From assembly GCA_003242955.1 (NCBI GenBank), contig QJPH01000472.1, positions 1 through 32,932 on the forward strand: a DNA stretch of 32,932 nucleotides. The letters run 5' to 3'. This document shows, piece after piece, positions 16,896 to 25,644 of the stretch. Below the pieces are notes generated by a model, which had not been told where the DNA came from, ran no database searches, and was given only the letters and a program-made list of their open reading frames with translations. Each line of letters starts with the position of its first letter. Position 1 is the first letter of the stretch. Both the position numbers and the translations under genes were made by a program. Source of the stretch: Candidatus Methylumidiphilus alinenensis. Its GTDB lineage: Bacteria; Pseudomonadota; Gammaproteobacteria; Methylococcales; Methylococcaceae.

Positions 16896-19010
16896 ATGAG
16901 AATCAAAAAAACATTCGCCCCAGCCCTTGCCTTCGCGTTGTTGGGTGCGGCCGCCGGTACCGCCGTTGCTGCGGTTGGCGGCGGCGTCCTAACGGACCCT
17001 GGCGCACTGGAAGGCAAGCACTTCCACCCGCTGGGCAAGATGCCGTCGAAGTTCACCATTGACCTGCGCAACGGCATCAAGGCAACGCTGCCCTTCGAGG
17101 ACAAGCGGGACTTCGACGAGGCAGGGAAGGGCTTCATCGCCGCGCCGCCGTACAAACAGATCATGGCTGATGCCGGTCACGTCGCCTGGGACATGGCCAG
17201 CTATGAGTTCCTGTTGAAAGGCAAGGATTTCGAGAGCATTCATCCCTCGCTGCAACGGCAGGCCGTCCTTAACATGGCCTATGGTCTCTATGAAGTGCTG
17301 CCCGGCAAAATCTACCAAGTGCGAGGTTTCGACTTGGCTAACATCAGCTTCATCAAGGGCGACACCGGCTGGATCATTTTCGATCCGTTGACCACCAAGG
17401 AAACCGCCCGTGCGGCGCTGGCATTCATCAACGAAAAGCTTGGGCCACGTCCGGTCGTGGGCGTCGTCTACTCCCACTCCCATGTGGATCACTTCGGCGG
17501 TGTGCGCGGGGTGGTTGAGGAAGCCGACGTGCGTAGCGGCAAGGTCAAGGTGATCGCACCAGTAGGCTTTTTAGAGGCTGCGATATCCGAGAACGTGTTT
17601 ACCGGCAATGCCATGTCGCGGCGCACCCAATACCAGTACGCCGTGTTGCTGGCACGCAGCCCTTTCGGCCATGTGGACCAGTCGATTGGCAAGAACGTAG
17701 CGAACGGCAATGTCGGGCTGATTCCGCCGAACCTCATCATCACCAAGGATTTCGAGGAGCTGACGCTTGACGGCGTGAAGATGGTGTTCCAGAACACGCC
17801 GGACACCGAGGCACCGGTCGAGATGAACACCTACTTCCCGCAGTTCAAAGCCTTCTGGGCAGCGGAGAACATCACCGGCACGATTCACAACATCTACACG
17901 CTGCGCGGCGCCCCGGTGCGCAACGCCTTGAACTGGTCGAAGCAGATCAACAACGCGTTGTACAAGTTCGGTCAGGAAGCCGAAGTGATGTTCGCGTCGC
18001 ACAGTTGGCCGCGTTGGGGCAACGAACGTATCCAGGAAGTGATGCGCACACAGCGCGACACTTACGCCAACCTCAACAACCAGACCTTGCACTACGCCAA
18101 TCAGGGCGTAACCATCAACCAGATTCATAACGTCTATCAACTACCGCCAAGCCTGTGGAAGCAATGGCCCGCGCACAGCTACCACGGCTCCAGCGAACAC
18201 AACAGCCGGGGTGTCATCAACCGCTTCCTAGGCTACTGGGACGGCAACCCGGCCACGCTGATTCCGCTCTCGCCAGAAGATTCCGCGCCGCTGTACGTTG
18301 AGATGATGGGTGGCCCGGTCAAGATCATGGCCAAGGGCAAGAAGCTCTACGACCAGGGCAAGTACCTTGAGGCATCGGAGATTCTGAACCGGCTGGTCTA
18401 TGCCCAGCCCAAAAACCAGGCGGCCAAGAACCTGCTGGCGGATGTTTTCGAGCAGATCGGCTACCAGAAGGAAAGCCCGAGCCTGCGCAATAGCTTCCTC
18501 CAAGGGGCGTATGAACTGCGCACGGGTCTGCCGGGCGGCGTGCCGGTCAACTCGTCCGGGCCGGATGTGGTTAGGGCGATGTCGACTGAGAACTGGCTCG
18601 ACTTCCTCGGCATTAGCGTGGACCCCAAGAAGGCAGAGGGCATGGCGTTCGTCATCAACTTGGCGACCCCCGACAACGGCGAAAAGTATTTGGTGGAAAT
18701 GAGCAACGCGACGCTGACCAACATCAAGGGCGTACAGGCGAAGAAACCGGACCTCACGATTACACTTAACCGCACCGAACTCGATCAAGTGATGATGGGC
18801 GTGAGTACGTTCGACGACCTGATCAAGGCAGGCAAGGCGAAATTCGAAGGCGACCGCAAACCCTATGAACAGCTCAAGGGCATTCTAGTCACTTTCACAC
18901 CGAACTTCGAGATACTGCCGGGAACTGCGGCCGCGAAAACGGCGACCTCGCCGGATACGAACCCGCTCAAGGTGCCCGACTTGATGCCGGCGGACGCGGC
19001 TGGCGACTGA
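16896..19010 (+). CDS. Alkyl sulfatase / MBL-fold linear primary-alkylsulfatase (SdsA/BDS1-like), periplasmic
   Basis: A 704-aa precursor with a signal peptide (about 1-26, AAAGTAVAA). The metallo-beta-lactamase zinc motif HSHVDHFGG is at 194-202 (His194, His196, Asp198, His199). Further ligands are expected around AENITGTIHN and ASHSWPRWG. A helical dimerisation region and a C-terminal sterol-carrier-like domain (from about 590) complete the SdsA1 layout, and length agrees (about 650-700). Enzymes of this family hydrolyse primary alkyl sulfates such as dodecyl sulfate to alcohol and sulfate. GAAGGA precedes the chosen ATG. It is monocistronic: a nested repeat upstream and a hairpin downstream bound it. 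Confidence 0.93.
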   Translation: MRIKKTFAPALAFALLGAAAGTAVAAVGGGVLTDPGALEGKHFHPLGKMPSKFTIDLRNGIKATLPFEDKRDFDEAGKGFIAAPPYKQIMADAGHVAWDMASYEFLLKGKDFESIHPSLQRQAVLNMAYGLYEVLPGKIYQVRGFDLANISFIKGDTGWIIFDPLTTKETARAALAFINEKLGPRPVVGVVYSHSHVDHFGGVRGVVEEADVRSGKVKVIAPVGFLEAAISENVFTGNAMSRRTQYQYAVLLARSPFGHVDQSIGKNVANGNVGLIPPNLIITKDFEELTLDGVKMVFQNTPDTEAPVEMNTYFPQFKAFWAAENITGTIHNIYTLRGAPVRNALNWSKQINNALYKFGQEAEVMFASHSWPRWGNERIQEVMRTQRDTYANLNNQTLHYANQGVTINQIHNVYQLPPSLWKQWPAHSYHGSSEHNSRGVINRFLGYWDGNPATLIPLSPEDSAPLYVEMMGGPVKIMAKGKKLYDQGKYLEASEILNRLVYAQPKNQAAKNLLADVFEQIGYQKESPSLRNSFLQGAYELRTGLPGGVPVNSSGPDVVRAMSTENWLDFLGISVDPKKAEGMAFVINLATPDNGEKYLVEMSNATLTNIKGVQAKKPDLTITLNRTELDQVMMGVSTFDDLIKAGKAKFEGDRKPYEQLKGILVTFTPNFEILPGTAAAKTATSPDTNPLKVPDLMPADAAGD

Positions 19011-19038
19011 CGCGCAACAGCGGAACCGCCTTGGAATG

Positions 19039-19069
19039 TTCCGGTCGGGGTTGGCAACCCTGACCGGAA
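19039..19069 (+). terminator. Stem-loop after the alkylsulfatase gene
   Basis: TTCCGGTC pairs with GACCGGAA around an inner GGGTT/AACCC stem, giving a strong hairpin 28 bp after the stop codon, between two convergent genes. There is no T-tract on either side, so it may act as a bidirectional mRNA-stabilising or weak termination structure. Confidence 0.55.
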
Positions 19070-19121
19070 CCAGGACAACACTTCAATTTACAAAACGTGA
19101 GGGACAGGTATCGAGTACGGC

Positions 19122-21020
19122 TCAGTGAGCGTTTCCCACTGGTGCGGCGTAGGCATCAAGCACAAGTGTTTCAATATTGTCCCCGGTCAAAGCTTGCAAA
19201 AGCTCCACCAGCGCGTTGATCTCTGCTTCGCTTAAACCCAAGGGCTTGATGAGCGGGTCCAGATTCTCATTCGGCTCACCTCCCTTATTATAAAATTCCA
19301 GCACATCCTTTAAATTCGCAAGCACTCCGTTGTGCATGTAAGGCGCGGTGAGGGCGATATTGCGCAAGCTGGGTGTCTTGTATTTCCATCGGTCTGCCGG
19401 ATTCTGAGTAATTTCGTACAAACCGAGGTCGTTCTGTTTTTCCTCCCCCACCGTGCCAATGGTGGTCGCGTCCATGTCGAAGCTGATGCCGGGCGCGACT
19501 TGCACAGGCTGTTTGGCCGGTTGTTTCTTCATGCTCTCCCGATAACCCAAGCCAGTGTTGTGCAATTGATTGTCGGTGAACAGGGCTTGCCGATCATTGA
19601 TGACATGGCAGCGGGAGCAGCCGGCCTTCCCGGAGAACAACTCCAACCCATTTTTGGCTTGCTCACTCAAAACTCCCGGTTGTTTGCCGTAATGCCAACG
19701 ATCAAAAGGCGAATTGGCGGAGATTAGCGTCCGCTCGTAACTGGCGATGGCTTGCCCTACGGTTTCCATGGACGGGCCGCGATGGAAGGCTTTTTCAAAC
19801 AAGCCCCGGTAATCGGATAACGCTTTGAGCTTGTCGGTCACGAAGCCGATGGAAGGGTTAGCCATTTCGTTGTGCGCCAAAAACGGCCCCCACACTTGGT
19901 TCTCCAAGGTACTTTCCCGTCCATCATGAAACAGCCGCTCAGCATAGGCCACGTTGTATAGCGTTGGCGAATTGCGCCGCACCGTGCGGCCTTCCACACC
20001 CACCGCTGTCGCCTGTTCCTGGCTGGTGTAGCCCTGTTCCGGTATATGGCACATGGCGCAGGAAAAGGTATTATTCAAGGACAGTCGCCGGTCAAAGAAT
20101 AGCTTGCGGCCCAGTTCAATCTTCTCCCGACTTAAAGGATTGTCTTTGGGCGTAGGCACTTTTGGCAGTCCTAAAGGTGGGTTTTGGGCGAGTTTGAGCA
20201 AATCGGCAGGCTTGCCTTTGCGCTGTGCCAAGGCCACAGAATGGGTTTGGTATTGCTTGGATTCATAGCCGGACTTGTCATCACCGGGGCGCAGCAAATT
20301 CGCTTTTGTGACATCGCTGGGTTGCGTGGGTTTTTTAGCCGTTTCGCCTGTTTCCTTGAGCAAGGTTTCGATATCCGCAACCACCGTATCAGGATGCAGC
20401 ACAGATACCGTGTAAGTATTGCGGATTTGCTTGTGCTGGTCGATTAAAAAGACCCGTAGCAAATGGGAGTATTTACCCGTGGGCTGGCCCTTTTCGTCGA
20501 ATTCCTTCTCCACTGACTGGCCGTAAGCCTTGAGGATGGGCTGGATGTCCGCCTCCGAGGCGGTGGTGAGAAAAAGCCATTCCACCCCGGCATCTTGGAA
20601 AGCCTGGCCGTAATGGGCCATGGCCTGCGGCGTGTCATGCTCGGGGTTGAAGCTCAAGGTTATCAAACGAAGCTTCCCGGCCAGTTCTGGCGAGGTTTTC
20701 AGCTTGGCTTTGATTTTTTGCAAAACCGAGGTTGCTAGCGGACAACCATTGGCATCGTCGCAAGTGGCATAAATGAAACTCAGCAAAACCAGCTTGTCAC
20801 CATACAGGTCATGTAATTTTCTCGTTTTTCCATCCACATCCAATACTTTGCCATCGGCGGCGGAACCCATTTCTGGTAGTTGATAACTGCCGGGCTTGGG
20901 GGCGGGGAAAGGCAGGGGGGAATAGCCCGGAGCCAAATCCCTTGGCTGTGGGGCCGCTTCTTCTGCATTGACTGATACCCAGACGAGAAAGCTGATTAGA
21001 AAAAAAGTTACAAGGTTCAT
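19122..21020 (-). CDS. SCO1/SenC-di-heme cytochrome c peroxidase (MauG-like) fusion, periplasmic
   Basis: A 632-aa protein with a signal peptide (1-19, ending VNA). Residues about 45-225 are a SCO1/SenC thioredoxin-like domain with YATCDDANGCPLA and His186 in KYSHLLRVFLID. The paired cysteines are Cys87 and Cys93, five residues apart instead of the usual three. Residues about 285-620 are a MauG/CcpA-type di-heme peroxidase with haem sites CAMCH (321-325) and CSRCH (468-472) and the TPSLRNIALTAPYMHNG segment. SCO proteins carry copper to cytochrome oxidase or act as thiol reductases; MauG-like proteins reduce peroxide or oxidise protein residues. The fusion suggests copper- or redox-linked peroxide handling in the periplasm. 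Confidence 0.9.
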   Translation of the reverse strand: MNLVTFFLISFLVWVSVNAEEAAPQPRDLAPGYSPLPFPAPKPGSYQLPEMGSAADGKVLDVDGKTRKLHDLYGDKLVLLSFIYATCDDANGCPLATSVLQKIKAKLKTSPELAGKLRLITLSFNPEHDTPQAMAHYGQAFQDAGVEWLFLTTASEADIQPILKAYGQSVEKEFDEKGQPTGKYSHLLRVFLIDQHKQIRNTYTVSVLHPDTVVADIETLLKETGETAKKPTQPSDVTKANLLRPGDDKSGYESKQYQTHSVALAQRKGKPADLLKLAQNPPLGLPKVPTPKDNPLSREKIELGRKLFFDRRLSLNNTFSCAMCHIPEQGYTSQEQATAVGVEGRTVRRNSPTLYNVAYAERLFHDGRESTLENQVWGPFLAHNEMANPSIGFVTDKLKALSDYRGLFEKAFHRGPSMETVGQAIASYERTLISANSPFDRWHYGKQPGVLSEQAKNGLELFSGKAGCSRCHVINDRQALFTDNQLHNTGLGYRESMKKQPAKQPVQVAPGISFDMDATTIGTVGEEKQNDLGLYEITQNPADRWKYKTPSLRNIALTAPYMHNGVLANLKDVLEFYNKGGEPNENLDPLIKPLGLSEAEINALVELLQALTGDNIETLVLDAYAAPVGNAH

Positions 21021-21225
21021 GGGTTTTTAATTCTTTTACGTTGAGCCTTTGCGTGAGGCAGTTTTTGGTAATAGTTCACAGAATATATATGCGGTTTATA
21101 TTAACCTGCTTTTCAAACCGCTTAAGTTTTTATGTCGTTTTAGTCAAAAGCAGTTAAAAAAAGAGGTTTGTGTCCAACCGCCAAGGTTGGCAGCTTCGCA
21201 ACTTTCTTTAAAATGGGGAATCATC

Positions 21226-21708
21226 ATGAACATCAAGATTAAAAATTCAGTCGTTGCATTCGGAGGGTTGGCGGTGGTGTTGTTGAGCGGCAATGTGTTG
21301 GCAGGCACCAACACAATGACGGGCTATTACGCTGATACGTCAAGCCAGCCCGCCACTATCCAGCCGGGGTCATCGGGTGATCCAGGGGCAGAGGTCGCAA
21401 TCATCGAGAAGACGGTCAATGCCGGCTCTTACTTGATCACTGCACAGGTCTTTGGCTATTCCTACGCGCCCAACAGCGGGGCCGTTTGTTATTTCACGGA
21501 AAACGGGGCCGAGTCTGGTTGGCGGACTCTGAACACCTCTTCCGACTGGAGCGCCCTTAAAACCGCGAATATATTGATGCTCGGTAAGTACACCTCAACT
21601 CAAGATGGCACCAAAGTCACTGTCTCCTGCATCAGAGGGTACTCCTTTACCGGAGGGGCGCAAATTTACGGAACAATGACGCTCGTCCCGGTCCAAAATC
21701 TGGAGTAG
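21226..21708 (+). CDS. Secreted protein of unknown function, 160 aa
   Basis: MNIKIKNSVVAFGGLAVVLL opens a clear signal peptide with cleavage after NVLAG or nearby. The mature part is about 135 residues, rich in Ser/Thr/Gly/Tyr and beta-like, with two cysteines (CYFTENG and VSCIRGYS) that could form a disulfide. The start ATG has GGGGAA upstream; an earlier in-frame start is rejected because it would precede the signal peptide by 59 residues. I do not recognise the family. It is divergent from the SCO-MauG gene and followed directly by an inverted repeat that could end the transcript. Confidence 0.75.
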   Translation: MNIKIKNSVVAFGGLAVVLLSGNVLAGTNTMTGYYADTSSQPATIQPGSSGDPGAEVAIIEKTVNAGSYLITAQVFGYSYAPNSGAVCYFTENGAESGWRTLNTSSDWSALKTANILMLGKYTSTQDGTKVTVSCIRGYSFTGGAQIYGTMTLVPVQNLE

Positions 21709-21709
21709 G

Positions 21710-21788
21710 GCGCAATAGCGTACTCGCGTATTGTGCCGTATGTGGATGATCTGCCCATTCGGCGCAATACGTTTTACACCTATTGCGC
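21710..21788. repeat. Inverted-repeat element with GCGCAATAG ends
   Basis: GCGCAATAG (21710-21718) and CTATTGCGC (21780-21788) are exact inverted arms. Internal motifs TATTGTGC and GGCGCAATACG let each half fold alone. It starts two bases after the stop of the secreted-protein gene and may serve as its terminator. No target duplication was found. Confidence 0.65.
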
Positions 21789-21889
21789 TCGTATCTACCT
21801 CTATAAATCGTTTCTTTAATTCCAACCTTTACTTTCAAGAATCCGTACAAAGTGTTTTCCATGATTGGCACAGACACGGCGTCCTTCCC

Positions 21890-22867
21890 TCAAGCCAGCG
21901 CCTGGACGGCGGCAAGGTCGATTTCCTCGCAACGCACCAAATGCTCCAACGCATCTTCCAGCAACACCCGTGCTTTTGCCGTCTCGCGGTGCAAGTGGGC
22001 GTGCAAGGCAGCGTCGGCCTCGTTGCGGTTTTCGCAGTCCGCGCTATAGGCTTCAAAGGCATTGAGGCGGAATAGCAAATCGGCGAGGTGTTGCGGGCAT
22101 TCGCAGCGTATGCTGGTGGGCAACCGGGTCACGGCAGAGAGGGTCGCGTCATCGAAGCGGCGCGGCGGGAGGGCTTCCCCGGCTGTCGGCAGGGCCAGTG
22201 GCCGGGGGAGGGTAGCCCGGCCGTCAATGCGGCAAGCCTGGGCCAAGGCTTCGGCGGTGACCGGTGACCTCAGGGTGGGGATGCCGTCTTGGCGCAAGCG
22301 CTCCAGCAAGGCGCTCATGCCGAAGCTGTAAACCACCACCGTGCGTTTGGCCCCTGATTGCATGGCTAGCCCTTGAAGTTGGGCAACCCGGTCGGCTTGC
22401 AGTGCGGGCATTTCCAAGACCAACACATCGGGCTTTAGACCGATGGCGTCTTTTTCGAAATCGGCATAGGACACATGGCTGCCGGTGATTTCGATATCGT
22501 CCCATTCGTTCTTCCAATACCCCACCAAAAACGGCAGGGCGTTGCCTTGCACCAAAACGCGCAGGCGGCGGCCATCAGCCGACACAGGCTGTGGCCTGTC
22601 CTGATGGACTTGCAGCCGCTCCCGCAAAGCTTCCTCGCTCAGAGCGGCGACGGCACTGATGGCGTGCCCTAGGTCCACCAACTGCTTGATCAGGCTTAGC
22701 CGGGTCAGGTCCGAGCGTGAATACTGGCGCTTTTTGTCTTCCGTGCGCATGGGCGTCACCATGTGGTAGCGGCGCTCCCATATGCGCAAGGTGTCCAGCG
22801 GTATCCCGGTCAAGCGGGAGACGGCACCGATGCCGAAGCTGAGTTCTGGTTCTGGGATGGCAGTCAT
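21890..22867 (-). CDS. MerR-family regulator, class II LitR-like (no visible cobalamin-binding motif)
   Basis: A 325-aa regulator. Residues 11-75 are a MerR DNA-binding domain: FGIGAVSRLTGIPLDTLRIWERRY (helix-turn-helix plus first wing), then RQYSRSDLTRLSLIKQLVDLG. Residues about 101-212 look like a Rossmann-type effector domain (RRLRVLVQG, KPDVLVLEMP, RTVVVYSFGM) resembling B12-binding domains of CarH/LitR proteins, but I find no cobalamin-binding DxHxxG. That matches the class II LitR type, which depends on a partner photoreceptor. The C-terminal 100 residues are helical with two Cys (IRCECPQH). It is divergent from an operon containing a short LOV receptor. Function as repressor or activator of that operon is inferred. 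Confidence 0.85.
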   Translation of the reverse strand: MTAIPEPELSFGIGAVSRLTGIPLDTLRIWERRYHMVTPMRTEDKKRQYSRSDLTRLSLIKQLVDLGHAISAVAALSEEALRERLQVHQDRPQPVSADGRRLRVLVQGNALPFLVGYWKNEWDDIEITGSHVSYADFEKDAIGLKPDVLVLEMPALQADRVAQLQGLAMQSGAKRTVVVYSFGMSALLERLRQDGIPTLRSPVTAEALAQACRIDGRATLPRPLALPTAGEALPPRRFDDATLSAVTRLPTSIRCECPQHLADLLFRLNAFEAYSADCENRNEADAALHAHLHRETAKARVLLEDALEHLVRCEEIDLAAVQALA

Positions 22868-22904
22868 GGTTGAAATCTTCCATTAAAATATTGAACTTTT
22901 GTAC

Positions 22905-22954
22905 ATTATATGACCTAAACAAATAGTTGACAAACATTTTTTTAGGTCTACAAT
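22905..22954. promoter_or_regulatory. Divergent overlapping promoters with a shared operator
   Basis: Plus strand: TTGACA (22927-22932), 16-bp spacer, TACAAT (22949-22954), firing the five-gene operon. Minus strand: TTGTCA (complement of 22928-22933), 17-bp spacer, TATAAT (complement of 22905-22910), firing the regulator gene. The two -35 boxes overlap by five bases. GACCTAAA (22912-22919) and TTTAGGTC (22941-22948) form an 8-bp inverted repeat centred on the shared -35 region. Each arm reaches its -10 box: directly on the plus side, one base away on the minus side. This geometry suits a single MerR-type dimer controlling both directions. The operator role is inferred. Confidence 0.7.
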
Positions 22955-23030
22955 TTTAATCAAGCAAAGTCTGGGCATAGAGTCTGGGCTTGGTAACTTT
23001 CCGAAAACACATCAAATGGAGGATAGGGCA

Positions 23031-23903
23031 ATGTTGAATCTCGACGCGGACATCTTTCTTGTGGCCGACCATCTGGGTCAATTGGCTATGCGGCCGTCAG
23101 CGACCTCCGGCACCGGCGACCTGCTGGCCTTGGTCTTCCTGGCTTTCCTGGGGCTATGCCTGGTGCTTGAACGGCGCAGCCCGTTCCTGCGCCCAAGTCT
23201 CAAGCTCTTGAAAAATTCTTATTTCACGAACTTCTGCACGTTCCTGTTCAACGATGTCAACCTGTCGCTGCTGTCCATCCCCTCGCTGTATTTCATCGCC
23301 CAGCAGTTTTCCGGCAAGGGCTTGTTAAGCAGCTTGGAAGACGGCCCGGCCAAATACCTCCTCAGCTTCCTCCTGCTGGACCTTGCCTTGTACGCCTGGC
23401 ATTACGCCACCCACCATGTTGACGCACTTTGGGCCGTCCACAAGGTGCACCACAGCGACAAGGCATTTAATGTCTCCACCGGCCTGCGCTTCCACTTGGG
23501 CGAGCTGATCCTGGAGGCACTGGTGAGGGTGGCCTTCATCGGCGTGGTGGGCGTGGATGCCGAGGCCGTGCTGGTGAACCAGGCGGTCATCAGCTTGTTC
23601 GTGTTATTCCACCACACCAATGTCAGCTTTTCTGGTGAACGGCTTTTGTCCATGGTGTTCATTGTACCCCGTCTGCATCGCTTGCATCATTCCGTGCTAC
23701 GGGAGGAACATGACAGCAATTACGGCGCGGTGTTTTCCATCTGGGACCGCCTGTTCGCGACCTTGAAGCAACAAGAACCCAAAGCCATAGGCTTGCAGGG
23801 TGTGGACGAGCAAGGCCTGCTAGACTTGGTGAAATACGGTTTCACCACCCGCATCCAATTCAAGCGAAACCCGCAGCTTGCCGCAGCCCGCAAGCGCGCC
23901 TAA
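23031..23903 (+). CDS. Sterol desaturase / fatty acid hydroxylase superfamily protein
   Basis: A 290-aa membrane protein with at least four hydrophobic segments (30-47, 75-92, 108-123, 160-200). The full set of metal-binding histidine clusters is present: WHYATHH (123-129), HKVHHSD (137-143), FHHTN (193-197) and HRLHHS (216-221), plus EHDSNYG. These di-iron enzymes hydroxylate or desaturate lipid chains or isoprenoids in the membrane. The ATG at 23031 is chosen over 23016 because GGAGGA lies 7 bases ahead of it. It is the first gene after the divergent promoter and is followed at 34 bp by the flavoprotein gene. The substrate is unknown. Confidence 0.9.
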   Translation: MLNLDADIFLVADHLGQLAMRPSATSGTGDLLALVFLAFLGLCLVLERRSPFLRPSLKLLKNSYFTNFCTFLFNDVNLSLLSIPSLYFIAQQFSGKGLLSSLEDGPAKYLLSFLLLDLALYAWHYATHHVDALWAVHKVHHSDKAFNVSTGLRFHLGELILEALVRVAFIGVVGVDAEAVLVNQAVISLFVLFHHTNVSFSGERLLSMVFIVPRLHRLHHSVLREEHDSNYGAVFSIWDRLFATLKQQEPKAIGLQGVDEQGLLDLVKYGFTTRIQFKRNPQLAAARKRA

Positions 23904-23937
23904 TTTTAGTTTGACCCACATTATTCAAGGATACGCC

Positions 23938-25092
23938 ATGGCTTACCTACCTTTTTATTTTCCGGCTACAACACCCCCCAAAGTGGTCATAGTGGGGGGC
24001 GGTTATGCAGGTATGGCGGCTCTGGTCACTTTTTTTCGGCACTGCCCTTCCGCCGAAGTGACCCTCATAGACCCCCGCAGCGACCACTTTAAAATTACCC
24101 ATTTGCACGAGCGGTTCCGGGATCCAACGACAAGGATCAAGATACCCTTCGAGGTCCTCGCGAGGCGCTTTGGATTCAGGCACGTGTGCGCGACGGTGGA
24201 TTTTGATGGGGAAACCTTGCGCCAGTGGCAAATTGACCGGCATCTGACGATTGATGGGCAACGATTGCCATTTGACTATCTTCTACTGGCGACGGGCAAC
24301 AAAATCGACAAGATTTCGTCCTCTGACAGGGTCGTCGATCTTGACCTATTGTCCGGTGAGGCTTTCCATACGGTAATTGGGCGTTTATCGGCATTGGAAG
24401 ACGGGCGGGTTCCGATAACCGTGGTGGGGGGTGGTCCGACCGGCATTCAATTCCTGTTCGAGATCGCCCACTGGCTAGCTGTGGGGAAAAAACCTAACCC
24501 CCTCCGCCTGATTGAGGCGTCAGACAATGTGTTGACGCAATTCAGACCTGGGCTGGGTAAATATGTCCGGTCGAACATGGCCAGTCTTGGGGTTGAGTTT
24601 TTGCCCAACACCCTCTTTCAGGGGCAAGAAGGCGAAGACCTGCGGGTCGAAACTAAGCAGTCCGGCGGACAAACACGACTTACCTCCGGCCTGACGTTTT
24701 GCTTTGTGGGCAAACAGTCATCACTGGCCTTGGGAACCAACCCCCTTGGCCAGGTGGTGGTGGGACGGACCCTTTTGTCACATATCTTTGCTGCGGGCGA
24801 TTGTTCAAGCTACCGCTCGTTTGGATCGAACTCCAAAACGGCACAGTCCGCTGTCCGCAAGGGTAAGCTGTGTGCCCGGAATATTTTGCGCCACTCAAGC
24901 AGGCTGAAGCTCCTGGAACCTTACCTGCATCAGGATTTGGGCTATGTCCTCAGCCTAGGTCCCCGTGATGCCATTGGCTGGATAGGATTGCAGGCCAACG
25001 TAGTCGGTGGCGCACCCGCCGTGGCGGTGAAGGAGCTGGTCGAAGCGCAGCATGAATTGCTTCTGGCCGGAATCGACACCTATTTAATTTGA
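23938..25092 (+). CDS. NDH-2-like FAD/NAD(P)H-dependent oxidoreductase
   Basis: A 384-aa two-dinucleotide-binding flavoprotein. The FAD motif VIVGGGYAGMAA is at 17-28, the NAD(P)H motif ITVVGGGPTGIQ at 160-171, and the FAD-closing AAGDCS at 285-290. A C-terminal region with LGPRDAIGWIG could lie on the membrane surface, as in type II NADH dehydrogenases. It starts at ATG 23938 behind CAAGG; an upstream start would extend into the previous gene. Likely reaction: transfer of electrons from NAD(P)H to a quinone or similar acceptor. In this operon it could feed electrons to the neighbouring di-iron hydroxylase or to the quinone pool. Confidence 0.88.
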   Translation: MAYLPFYFPATTPPKVVIVGGGYAGMAALVTFFRHCPSAEVTLIDPRSDHFKITHLHERFRDPTTRIKIPFEVLARRFGFRHVCATVDFDGETLRQWQIDRHLTIDGQRLPFDYLLLATGNKIDKISSSDRVVDLDLLSGEAFHTVIGRLSALEDGRVPITVVGGGPTGIQFLFEIAHWLAVGKKPNPLRLIEASDNVLTQFRPGLGKYVRSNMASLGVEFLPNTLFQGQEGEDLRVETKQSGGQTRLTSGLTFCFVGKQSSLALGTNPLGQVVVGRTLLSHIFAAGDCSSYRSFGSNSKTAQSAVRKGKLCARNILRHSSRLKLLEPYLHQDLGYVLSLGPRDAIGWIGLQANVVGGAPAVAVKELVEAQHELLLAGIDTYLI

Positions 25093-25125
25093 CCATCCTG
25101 CACGTTGGAAACCGGAGGCTGCAAC

Positions 25126-25623
25126 ATGTTTAATTTAGGATCAAAAGATCCTGTCGCGGGCAAGGCAAGCATCATGATCGACTGTCCCAGCGAAGAGGTG
25201 TTCAAGTATATTGCTGTGGATTTTTTTCAAAACTACCCCAAATGGTCGCCGGAAGTGATCAAGCTTGAAGCGCTTACCGAGGGCTCCGTGCAACTGGGAA
25301 CCTTGGCCAGGCAAGTCCGTATGGACCAAGGCCATCGCTCGGAATCAAAGTTTCGCGTGACCATTTACGAATCCAACAAACGCTTATGCTTTTCCGGCGT
25401 TTCCAATCCTTATCGATGCACTTACGAATTACAAGAACTAAACAATGGAAAAAAGGCTATGTTGAATTTTACTTTCGAACTTCTCGAACTCCAAATGTTC
25501 ATGCGCCCCTTCGAGAAGCTGATACGCATTGTGGTTCAGGATGGAGCCGAGCGCACGGTGCGAAACCTGAAGCGTCTGACTGAAGCCAATATCGCCGCAA
25601 AAGCCCAACTACTTCAACAATAA
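25126..25623 (+). CDS. START-like (SRPBCC) domain protein
   Basis: A 165-aa protein with the SRPBCC helix-grip pattern: an early CPSEEVFKYIAVDFFQNYPKWSPEV segment, a run of beta strands, and a long C-terminal helix (FEKLIRIVVQDGAERTVRNLKRLTEA). Such domains hold hydrophobic ligands such as lipids, quinones or polyketides. There is no signal peptide. GGAGG lies 7 bases before the chosen ATG. It sits between the flavoprotein and LOV genes with 33- and 21-bp gaps, so it is part of the same operon. A ligand related to the hydroxylated lipid or a quinone is a guess from context. Confidence 0.8.
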   Translation: MFNLGSKDPVAGKASIMIDCPSEEVFKYIAVDFFQNYPKWSPEVIKLEALTEGSVQLGTLARQVRMDQGHRSESKFRVTIYESNKRLCFSGVSNPYRCTYELQELNNGKKAMLNFTFELLELQMFMRPFEKLIRIVVQDGAERTVRNLKRLTEANIAAKAQLLQQ

Positions 25624-25644
25624 ATCGTCAACAGGAGAAAACAG

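Noticed and set aside
19122-21020. MbnH-like copper-peptide enzyme
   Set aside because: The di-heme part is fused to SCO1 and no MbnP-type partner is encoded nearby, so a general MauG-like label is safer.
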